A stretch of DNA of 64,000 nt from Devosia ginsengisoli (GTDB taxonomy: Bacteria > Pseudomonadota > Alphaproteobacteria > Rhizobiales > Devosiaceae): assembly GCF_007859655.1 (NCBI RefSeq), contig NZ_CP042304.1:434001-498000 (forward strand). The letters run 5' to 3'. Shown one piece after another: positions 43,399-50,668 of the stretch (position 1 is its first letter; every line of letters starts with the position of its first letter). The notes below the pieces were generated by a model. It saw only the letters and a list, made by a program, of their open reading frames with translations, was not told where the DNA came from and searched no databases. The position numbers and the translations under genes are program-made.

Positions 43399-43785
43399 AT
43401 GCACAAGCGAGCGCGGACCGATTGGCGAACCGCCAAAACCCCTCACTTGCGAACCTTTGCCAAGACAATGCGGCACGCGCCGACCGAAGCCGAACAAAAG
43501 CTGGGGCTGCTCCTGCGCAATCGCCGTTTCGTCGGCTACAAGTTTCGCCGGCAACTGCCCGTCGGCCAGTACATTGTCGATTTTGCGTGCCTGTCTGCCA
43601 AACTGATCGTCGAAGCCGACGGCTCCCAGCACGCCGAGTCCGCGACCGACGTCACGCGTGACGCCTACCTTCGGTCGCAAGGCTTCCGCCTCCTCCGTCT
43701 CCGCAACGATCACATCGTCACCCGCCCCGACGACATCCTCGATGTTATCTGGACCGCGCTTCACGCAACACCGGAGACCCCCTGA
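43399..43785 (+). CDS. DUF559 endonuclease-like protein
   Basis: 128 residues. A PD-(D/E)XK-type fold related to very-short-patch-repair nucleases: LLLRNRRFVGYKFRRQLPVG, then QYIVDFACLSAKLIVEADGS with QH, where D and ExDG-xxH supply active-site residues. FRLLRLRNDHIVTRPDDILD ends the fold. Such genes are common near repeats and may act on DNA ends, but the role is unknown. The ATG lies 6 nt after GAGGGG at the edge of the RIME-like repeat. The stop overlaps the next gene's ATG. Confidence 0.8.
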   Translation: MHKRARTDWRTAKTPHLRTFAKTMRHAPTEAEQKLGLLLRNRRFVGYKFRRQLPVGQYIVDFACLSAKLIVEADGSQHAESATDVTRDAYLRSQGFRLLRLRNDHIVTRPDDILDVIWTALHATPETP

Positions 43786-44279
43786 TGGACCGCTACGCCA
43801 TGCAAGTCAGCGGCGGCTGCCAATGTGGCGCCGTGCGCTATCACGCCACCGAAATGTTCGATAACGCCCATATCTGCCACTGCCGCATGTGCCAGAAGGC
43901 CGTCGGCAACATCTTCGCCGCCCTGGTCGCTGCCCCGCGCGAGGTCATCACCTGGACGCGCGGCACCCCGGCGCGCTTTCGCAGTTCCGAACATGTCGAC
44001 CGTGGCTATTGCCGCGATTGCGGCACGCCGCTCTTCTACGACAATACCGAGGGCAACCGGGTCAATTTCACCATCGGCTCGCTCGATCATCCCGAGCTGT
44101 TCCCGCCCCATGCCAATACCGGCAATGAAGGCCGCGTCCCCTGGTTCGATACGCTGACATCGATCGAAAACGGCGGCGAGACCGAGACCGGCCAGGAAGA
44201 CTGGGCCTCGGCCATCAAATCCACCAATCACCAGCATCCCGACCACGACACGGCCGTCTGGCCGCCGAAGTCCGAGTAA
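43785..44279 (+). CDS. GFA-family zinc protein
   Basis: 164 residues of the glutathione-dependent formaldehyde-activating (GFA/CENP-V) superfamily. Zinc ligands are in SGGCQCGAVRYHATEM, AHICHCRMCQKAVGNIFAAL and GYCRDCGTPLFYDNTEG. GFA proteins help form S-hydroxymethylglutathione, but many homologues are uncharacterised, so the label is only by family. Coupled to the DUF559 gene by an overlapping stop/start, and 4 bp upstream of the cimA start. Confidence 0.85.
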   Translation: MDRYAMQVSGGCQCGAVRYHATEMFDNAHICHCRMCQKAVGNIFAALVAAPREVITWTRGTPARFRSSEHVDRGYCRDCGTPLFYDNTEGNRVNFTIGSLDHPELFPPHANTGNEGRVPWFDTLTSIENGGETETGQEDWASAIKSTNHQHPDHDTAVWPPKSE

Positions 44280-44283
44280 GACC

Positions 44284-45899
44284 ATGTCCAAAGAACGCCT
44301 CTACCTCTTCGACACCACCCTGCGCGATGGCGCGCAGACGGCTGGCATCGAGTTCTCCCTCGAGGACAAGATTTCCATTTGCCGCCTGCTCGAGGAATTG
44401 GGCGTCGATTATGTCGAAGGCGGCTATCCCGGCGCCAACCCGGTCGATACCGAATTTTTCGATCGCAAGCGCACCGGCAAGGCGAAATTCACCGCCTTCG
44501 GCATGACCAAAGGGCAGGGCGCTCCGCCGCCAACGATCCGGGTGTGCAGGCTCTGGTCAATTCGGCGGCCGACGCCACCTGCTTTGTCGCCAAGACCTGG
44601 GATCACCAGGTCAAGGTCGCGCTCGAAATCACGCTGGAGGAAAATCTCGACAATCTCCGCGACACCGTCGCCACCGCAGTCGCCTCGGGCAAGGAAGCGC
44701 TGATCGATTGCGAGCACTTCTTCGATGGCTTCAAGGCCAATCCCGATTATGCCCTGTCCTGCGTCAAGGCCGCCCTCGATGCCGGCGCCCGCTGGGTCGT
44801 TCTCTGCGACACCAATGGCGGCACGATGCCCTCCGAGGTGACCGCTATTGTTAACAGTGTGCTGTCAATAGCGCCGGGGTCGCGATTGGGAATCCACGCC
44901 CATGACGATACCGGCCAGGCCGTCGCCAATACCCTGGCCGCGGTCGATGCCGGCGTCCGCCAGGTCCAGGGCACGCTCAACGGCATCGGCGAGCGCTGCG
45001 GCAACGCCAATCTGGTCACACTTATCCCCACCCTGGTTTTGAAGCCGTATTATGCCGAACGGTTCGAAACCGGCATCGACGCCACACGCCTCACGCGCCT
45101 GACGCAGCTGTCGCGCGCCTTCGACGACCGGCTCAATCGCGCCCCCGCACGGCAGGCGCCCTATGTCGGCGCCTCGGCCTTCGCCACCAAGGCCGGCATC
45201 CACGCCTCGGCTCTGCTCAAGGACTTTTCGTCCTACGAGCATGTCCCGCCCGAAAGTGTCGGCAATGAACGCTCCATCATGGTCAGCCAGCAGGCCGGCA
45301 AGTCCAACCTGCTGACCGCCCTCGCCCGTCACGGCATCGAACTGGCCAAGGATGACCGGCGCTTGGAAAAGCTCCTCGCCACCGTCAAGGAACGCGAATC
45401 GCGCGGCTATTCCTACGACGGCGCCGACGCATCCTTCGCCATTCTGGCCCGCGAAGTCCTGGGCACGCTGCCCAGCTTCTTCACCGTCGAGAACTACCGC
45501 GCCAGCGTCGAACGCCGCCACAATGCTCAGGGCGAGGAAATCACCGTCACCGAAGCGGTGGTGAAAATCCGCGTCGAGGGCGAATTGCTGATGTCCGTCG
45601 CCGAAGGCAACGGGCCGGTAAACGCCCTAGATCTGGCCATGCGCAAGGACCTGGGCAAGTATTCGAGCCGCATCGAGGACCTCGAACTGGTCGACTTCAA
45701 GGTGCGTATCCTGGACGGCGGCACGGGCGCGGTCACCCGTGTACTGGTCGAAAGCCGCGACGGCACCGGCGAGCGCTGGTTCACCATCGGTGTTTCGCCC
45801 AACATCATTGATGCCTCCTTTGAAGCTCTATATGAATCGATCACATATAAGCTGTTGAAGACAGAAGCGGCGCTGGGGACGACAGAGAAAGTGGCTTAA
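44284..45899 (+). pseudogene. cimA: (R)-citramalate synthase, frameshifted early
   Basis: The first frame gives LYLFDTTLRDGAQTAGIEFS LEDKISICRLLEELG and KFTAFGMTK, then fails at the A3 run 44509-44511. One more A restores KRAGRSAANDPGVQALVNSA followed by AKTWDHQVKVALEITLEENL, HAHDDTGQAVANTLAAVDAG, GNERSIMVSQQAGKSNLLT and a C-terminal LeuA-type allosteric domain, 538 residues in all. CimA condenses pyruvate and acetyl-CoA for isoleucine synthesis. The rest of the gene is intact, so a missing base in the assembly is at least as likely as real loss. It follows gfa closely. Confidence 0.88.
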
Positions 45900-45950
45900 C
45901 CGGGTAGTCCGTCCGCGCGGACGACTGCCACAATCGTCCTGGAGGACAAA

Positions 45951-47852
45951 CTGGCCGAAACCGCTCCGAAAAAACCACTTGCGCTCACCATCGGGGCAGC
46001 GGCGGTTACCCTCGTTGTCATCATCGGTGTGCTGGCAGGTCCGTCCGTCGTCAATTGCTTCAATTCCGAAGACGGCATGGGCATGTGCCTGCGCGGCAAG
46101 ATGACCGAAGCCGGCATTCTGCCCGCTCCGGCCCCCGTCGCCACCGCCGAGGCCGAAGCGCCCGCGCCCGAACAGGCCGCCGTGGTAGAGCCGGCCATCG
46201 CCGAGCCTGCCCTCGACGTAACGCCGGCCCCCGAAGTTCCGGACGATCTGATCGCCGCCACGTTCGGCCTGCTCCGTGCCGAGCCCGACGGCTCCGTGGT
46301 CATCGCCGGCAGCGGCACGCCAGGCACCGAGATCGAGGTCTATTCGGGCGAATCCCTGCTCGGCAAGGCCACGGTCGAATCCAGCGGCGACTGGGTGCTC
46401 GTGCCCGATGCACCGATCGCCCCCGGCGGTACCGAGATCACTCTGGCCGAAGTCGGCAAGACCGGCCGCGCCGCCCAGTCCTTCGTCGTCGTCATCAACG
46501 ACGACAAGACCAGCGAGCCGCTGGTCGTCGCCAGCACCCCCGGCGCCGCCAGCGAAGTGCTGCAGGGCCTCGACCGCCCCGGTTCCGACACCACGACCCA
46601 GCTTGCCGCCGCCGATCCGGTCACGCCGCCCGCAGCGCCAGCCCCGGCGGCGACACCAGCGCCGACGGCCCCCACTGCCGAGACACCCGCTGCCGCCGCC
46701 ACCCCGGCCGCGCCCGCGGCGCCTGCACCGACCGCGACGCCGCCTGAGGCAACCGCAACGCCTGCGGCCGAGCCCGCACCAACTTCGGAACCTGCACCCG
46801 CGTCGATTGAACCGGCCCCTGCGGCAACACCCGCTGCGCCGGCTCCCGCCGAACCCGCGCCCGTGGCAGAGCCAACCACCGCTCCGCCTGCGCCGGCTCA
46901 ACCAGCGGCACCCGCACCTGCGCCCGCCGAACCGGCCCCAGCCACGGAACCTGCCATCGCCGCCACCGAGCCACCAGCCACGCCGCCAGCCGAGCAGCCT
47001 GCCACATCGGTGGCCGTCGCCGACCCGGTCGCTCCGGCGCCGGCGCCTGCCGCTCCCACCGTTGCCAGCGTGCCCCCCACTATCGATGCCATCGAGATCG
47101 AGGGCGACCGCACCTTCTTTGCCGGCGCCGGCACGGAAGGCGCCACCATGCGCCTCTATGTCGACGATGCCTTCATCGCCGACGCCACCGTGGCCGACGG
47201 CCGCTGGCTGGTCGAGGCCGGCAAGGTGCTGACCCAGTCCGAACAGCGCGTCCGCATCGACATGCTGCAGCCCGGCAGCGCCACTGTTGCCGCCCGCTCC
47301 GAAGTCGATTTCGTCGTAGACCTGCCCGCCGAAGCGGCCCCCACCGCCGTCGCCGAAGCGCCGGCTCCCGCCCAGCCCGCTGCAGCGCCCACTCCTGCGC
47401 CCGCTGAACCCGCCCCGGCAGCCGAACCGGCTCCCGCCGCCCAGCCTCAGCCGGCAGCGGCCGCCCCGGAACCCGCTGTAACCGCCCCGGCTGAGCCCGC
47501 GGTCGAACCGGCGCCCACGGCTGAACCAGCACCTGCCGCCGAACCAGCCCCAGCCGCCGAGCCCGCCGCGCCCGCGGCTGAACCGGCCCCTGCGCCAGCG
47601 GCTGAGCCGGCTCCCGCACCCGCCGCCGAACCGGCCGTGCCGACCCTCGTCGCCGTGGCCGTCGGTGGTCCCGATGCCGAGCGCTTCGCCTCCGGCAAGG
47701 CCATCATCCGTCGCGGTGACAACCTCTGGACTATTGCCCGCCGCGTCTATGGCGAGGGCATAAAATACACCACCATCTACGACGCCAATTCCGGCCAAAT
47801 TCGCGATCCCGACCGGATTTACCCCGGCCAGGTGTTCGAATTGCCCAACTAA
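45951..47852 (+). CDS. Membrane-anchored Pro/Ala-rich LysM protein
   Basis: About 633 residues if started at CTG 45951. There is no ATG, GTG or TTG in frame from the cimA stop to 46029, yet GGAGGA lies 4 nt before this CTG. The N-terminus (ETAPKKPLALTIGAAAVTLV) then gives a basic tail and signal anchor. The GTG at 46029 would cut the anchor. Two beta-sandwich Ig-like modules (GSVVIAGSGTPGTEIEVYSG; GDRTFFAGAGTEGATMRLYV) are separated by long Ala-Pro-Glu repeats. The C-terminal LysM (RGDNLWTIARRVYGEGIKYT) binds peptidoglycan. Likely a periplasmic wall-binding spacer protein. Confidence 0.8.
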   Translation: MAETAPKKPLALTIGAAAVTLVVIIGVLAGPSVVNCFNSEDGMGMCLRGKMTEAGILPAPAPVATAEAEAPAPEQAAVVEPAIAEPALDVTPAPEVPDDLIAATFGLLRAEPDGSVVIAGSGTPGTEIEVYSGESLLGKATVESSGDWVLVPDAPIAPGGTEITLAEVGKTGRAAQSFVVVINDDKTSEPLVVASTPGAASEVLQGLDRPGSDTTTQLAAADPVTPPAAPAPAATPAPTAPTAETPAAAATPAAPAAPAPTATPPEATATPAAEPAPTSEPAPASIEPAPAATPAAPAPAEPAPVAEPTTAPPAPAQPAAPAPAPAEPAPATEPAIAATEPPATPPAEQPATSVAVADPVAPAPAPAAPTVASVPPTIDAIEIEGDRTFFAGAGTEGATMRLYVDDAFIADATVADGRWLVEAGKVLTQSEQRVRIDMLQPGSATVAARSEVDFVVDLPAEAAPTAVAEAPAPAQPAAAPTPAPAEPAPAAEPAPAAQPQPAAAAPEPAVTAPAEPAVEPAPTAEPAPAAEPAPAAEPAAPAAEPAPAPAAEPAPAPAAEPAVPTLVAVAVGGPDAERFASGKAIIRRGDNLWTIARRVYGEGIKYTTIYDANSGQIRDPDRIYPGQVFELPN

Positions 47853-47864
47853 ACTTTGCACAAA

Positions 47865-47890
47865 ATGGCCCGCCCTCCGGCGGGCCATTG
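47865..47890 (+). terminator. Terminator after the LysM gene
   Basis: AATGGCCCGCC (47865-47875) and GGCGGGCCATT (47880-47890) are perfect arms around CTCC, followed by GATTATTT. It starts 12 bp after the LysM stop. Confidence 0.85.
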
Positions 47891-47924
47891 ATTATTTGTG
47901 CGGAAGACCCCATTTTATCGCCAA

Positions 47925-48269
47925 ATGACGATTAAACACAGCGAAGCCATGCGCGACGACGATATTGCGATCATCATGCGAGCGATGGGCCACCCCGTGC
48001 GGCTCAACATCCTGCGCATCCTGGCCCGGCAGGAGCGCGGCGAGTGTTGCTGCGCCGACGTCACCGACGAGCTGACCCTGGCCCAGTCCACCGTATCCCA
48101 GCACATCAAGGTACTGCTCGATGCCGGCCTCATCGAGCGCAAGCCGCGCGGCACGCGCAATTGTTACATCGTCCAGCATGACCGGTTGGCCGCCCTTGGC
48201 GACGCCTATTCCGGCATGATTGCGGGCTTCAGCCCCGCACCCACCAAACTGGAAGCGGAACCCGCCTGA
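47925..48269 (+). CDS. ArsR-family thiol/metal-type regulator
   Basis: 114 residues. The winged helix reads MGHPVRLNILRILARQERGE, then CCCADVTDELTLAQSTVSQH recognition helix and IKVLLDAGLIERKPRGTRNC wing. Three consecutive Cys at the helix-3 region (GECCCADV) resemble ArsR/SmtB metal or thiol-sensing sites. ATG 47949 and GTG 47898 are alternative starts; no start has a strong ribosome site. The stop overlaps the Atm1-type exporter ATG, so it probably controls that gene in response to a metal or oxidised thiol. Confidence 0.83.
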   Translation: MTIKHSEAMRDDDIAIIMRAMGHPVRLNILRILARQERGECCCADVTDELTLAQSTVSQHIKVLLDAGLIERKPRGTRNCYIVQHDRLAALGDAYSGMIAGFSPAPTKLEAEPA

Positions 48270-50164
48270 TGTCGTCTGACACCGCCGCGCCGAAACCGTC
48301 CGTGAGCGCGGACGAGGGATCGTTGTTCTCTACCGTTCGCAACCTGTGGTCCTATATGTGGCCCGCCGACCGCCCGGATTTGCGCCTGCGCGTCATCCTG
48401 GCCATCGGTGCCCTGCTGCTCAGCAAGGTCGCCACCACCCTCATTCCCTTCGCCTACAAGGGCATTATCGACAGCCTCGACGGATCGGCGCCCAATGGCG
48501 CGCTGATCCTCGGCCTCGCCGTGCCCATCGTGCTGGTCATCGCCTATGTCCTGGGCAACATCATCGATGCCGGCTTCCAGCAATTGCGCGACGTGCTGTT
48601 TGCCAGCGTCGGCCAGCATGCCGTGCGCAAGCTGGCTTTGCAGACCTTCCACCATCTCCATCGCCTGTCGTTGCGCTTCCATCTGGCGCGCCGCACCGGC
48701 GGGCTGAGCCGCGTCATCGAGCGCGGCACCAAGGGCATCGAAACCATCGTGCGTTTCGCCATGCTCAATATCGCGCCGACCATTGTCGAATTCGTCGTCA
48801 CCGCCATCATCTTTGTCTGGATGTTCGGCATCACCTATCTCGGCGTGCTGGTGGTGATGATCTGGGGCTATCTCTATTTCACCATCAAGGCGTCGAACTG
48901 GCGGATATCCATCCGCCGCGACATGAACAATTCCGATACCGACGCCAACGGCAAGGCCATCGACAGCCTGCTGAACTATGAGACGGTCAAGTATTTCGCC
49001 AATGAGAAGATGGAGGCCGAGCGCTACGACACGTCCATGGCCGGCTACGAACGCTCCGCCATCCGCATCTGGACCTCGCTGGGTTTCCTCAATTTCGGCC
49101 AGGCCGTCATCTTCTATGCCGGCTTCCTCATCATCGCCATCATGGCCATTGTGGGCGTGATGAATCAGACGCTGACGCTGGGCGATTTCGTCCTGCTCAA
49201 CACCTTCCTGATGCAGATCTACCGGCCGCTCAATTTCATCGGCTTCGTCTATCGCGAACTGCGCCAGGGCCTTACCGACATCGAGGAAATGTTCAAGCTG
49301 CTCGACCAGGATCCCGAGGTCCAGGACAAGCCGGATGCGCAGCCCTTGGCCATATCAGGCCCGGTCATCCGCTTCGACAATGTCAGCTTCCACTACGATC
49401 CCGAGCGCCCCATCCTCAAGGGCGTCAGCTTCGAAGTGCCCGCCGGCAAGACCGTCGCCATTGTCGGCCCCACCGGCGCCGGCAAGTCCACTATATCGCG
49501 GCTGCTCTACCGCTTTTACGATGTCAGCGGTGGCTCTATCACCATAGACGGGCAGGACCTGCGCGACGTCACCCAGGAAAGCCTGCGCTCCGCCATCGGC
49601 ATGGTCCCGCAGGATACAGTGCTGTTCAACGACACGATCGGCTACAACATCGAATATGGCCGCCCCGGCGCCAGCGCCGAAGATGTGCGTGCCGCCGCCG
49701 CCATGGCCCAGGTCGGCCCCTTCATCGAAACCCTGCCCAAGGGCTACGACACCCCGGTCGGCGAACGCGGCCTCAAACTGTCCGGCGGCGAGAAGCAGCG
49801 CGTGGCCATCGCCCGCACCATCCTCAAGGCGCCCTCCATCCTCATCCTCGACGAGGCAACCTCGGCCCTCGACACCAAGACCGAGCGCGACATCCAGTCG
49901 GCCCTCGATGTCGTGTCGAAGAACCGCACCAGCGTCGTCATCGCCCACCGGCTGTCCACCGTCGTCAATGCCGACGAAATCCTGGTCCTGCGCGATGGCG
50001 TCGTCGCCGAACGCGGCAACCACGTGGCGCTGCTGGCCCATGACGGCCTCTACGCCCAGATGTGGAACCGCCAGCGCGAAGCCACCGAGGCCGAGGAACA
50101 GCTCCTGCGCACCGCCAACGACCCCGACGGCTTCGTCAAACGCGGCCTGCCAGCCGCCGAATAG
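48269..50164 (+). CDS. Atm1-type ABC exporter (glutathione/metal conjugate)
   Basis: 631 residues, half-transporter fusing six membrane helices and an ATPase. The transmembrane part has the Atm1/HMT1-like LARRTGGLSRVIERGTKGIE and FVLLNTFLMQIYRPLNFIGF, including the glutathione-contacting region. The ATPase has GPTGAGKSTISRLLYRFYDV Walker A, Q-loop MVPQDTVLFNDTIGYNIEYG, signature LSGGEKQR and Walker B SILILDEATSALDTKTERDI. Bacterial Atm1 homologues export glutathione-metal or glutathione-persulfide species and protect from heavy metals. The ArsR gene overlaps upstream by one base. Confidence 0.9.
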   Translation: MSSDTAAPKPSVSADEGSLFSTVRNLWSYMWPADRPDLRLRVILAIGALLLSKVATTLIPFAYKGIIDSLDGSAPNGALILGLAVPIVLVIAYVLGNIIDAGFQQLRDVLFASVGQHAVRKLALQTFHHLHRLSLRFHLARRTGGLSRVIERGTKGIETIVRFAMLNIAPTIVEFVVTAIIFVWMFGITYLGVLVVMIWGYLYFTIKASNWRISIRRDMNNSDTDANGKAIDSLLNYETVKYFANEKMEAERYDTSMAGYERSAIRIWTSLGFLNFGQAVIFYAGFLIIAIMAIVGVMNQTLTLGDFVLLNTFLMQIYRPLNFIGFVYRELRQGLTDIEEMFKLLDQDPEVQDKPDAQPLAISGPVIRFDNVSFHYDPERPILKGVSFEVPAGKTVAIVGPTGAGKSTISRLLYRFYDVSGGSITIDGQDLRDVTQESLRSAIGMVPQDTVLFNDTIGYNIEYGRPGASAEDVRAAAAMAQVGPFIETLPKGYDTPVGERGLKLSGGEKQRVAIARTILKAPSILILDEATSALDTKTERDIQSALDVVSKNRTSVVIAHRLSTVVNADEILVLRDGVVAERGNHVALLAHDGLYAQMWNRQREATEAEEQLLRTANDPDGFVKRGLPAAE

Positions 50165-50178
50165 GGCAGGGGCCTGGA

Positions 50179-50267
50179 GACCTCATGGTGAGCCTGTCGA
50201 ACCAGAAGGTCGAGCGAGTGGAGCTTATTGTGCCACGCCTCGTGGTTCGACAAGCTCACCATGAGGC
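50179..50267. repeat. Family B repeat, full copy
   Basis: Left arm GACCTCATGGTGAGCCTGTC to AGAAGGTC; right arm CCACGCCTCGTGGTTCGACA to CACCATGAGGC. It follows the Atm1 stop by 15 bp and lies opposite the small minus-strand gene. Confidence 0.82.
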
Positions 50268-50294
50268 TACTGGAGCTTCAAGCGCGACGCGGTT

Positions 50295-50574
50295 CTAGTC
50301 CTCGTCGGACTCCGGGTGCTCTGCCTCGTATTTCGCTAGTGCCCGGTAGACCTGACCGCGTTCCACCACACTTCGCTTGAACAGCGCCGCGATGACCGGG
50401 TTTACGCTCGCCGGCGGGGCCGTAAGCAGAAAATCATAGAGGTCGGGCGACAGAATGATCGCAACGTCTCGCAACGTCTCGCCCGTCCTGCTGAACGCGA
50501 GTCGGGTTGTCCTCTAGCGATGCGATGACTTCGTCGAACTCTGCATTGATGGTTTCGACACTGATGGTCCGCAT
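50295..50574 (-). pseudogene. Small Phd/YefM-like gene broken by a 10-bp tandem duplication
   Basis: On the minus strand, GGAGGAGG precedes ATG 50574 and the frame reads MRTISVETINAEFDEVIASL EDNPTRVQQDGRDVA before derailing to a stop after about 46 residues. Removing one copy of the 10-bp repeat at 50461-50480 restores GRDVAIILSPDLYDFLLTAP and a continuous 89-residue protein ending AKYEAEHPESDED. The N-terminal (RVxxxGRDVAIILSPDLYDFL) resembles Phd/YefM-type antitoxins, but no toxin gene is adjacent. It is probably inactive unless a shorter product has a role. Confidence 0.72.
50461..50480. repeat. 10-bp direct tandem duplication inside the small gene
   Basis: The decamer GCAACGTCTC occurs twice back to back. 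It is the exact cause of the frameshift in the minus-strand gene 50295-50574. Ten bases is not a multiple of three, and one copy fits the protein perfectly. Confidence 0.9.
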
Positions 50575-50622
50575 GGCCGCCTCCTCCAAAGAGATTGATC
50601 TGAAAGCTGCAAGAGCGCAAAC

Positions 50623-50650
50623 AAAAAGGCCCGCATCGCTGCGAGCCTTT
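50623..50650 (-). terminator. Terminator of the padR-adaptor-RND operon
   Basis: On the minus strand AAGGCTCGCA pairs with TGCGGGCCTT (one G-T pair) around GCGA and is followed by TTTG. It lies 19 bp past the RND pump stop. Confidence 0.8.
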
Positions 50651-50668
50651 CCATTTCTCCGAACCAGC

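Noticed and set aside
46600..47640. Pro/Ala/Glu repeats as a DNA-level tandem repeat
   Set aside because: The repeats are degenerate at the nucleotide level and encode linker between Ig-like and LysM modules. They are protein low-complexity sequence rather than a minisatellite.
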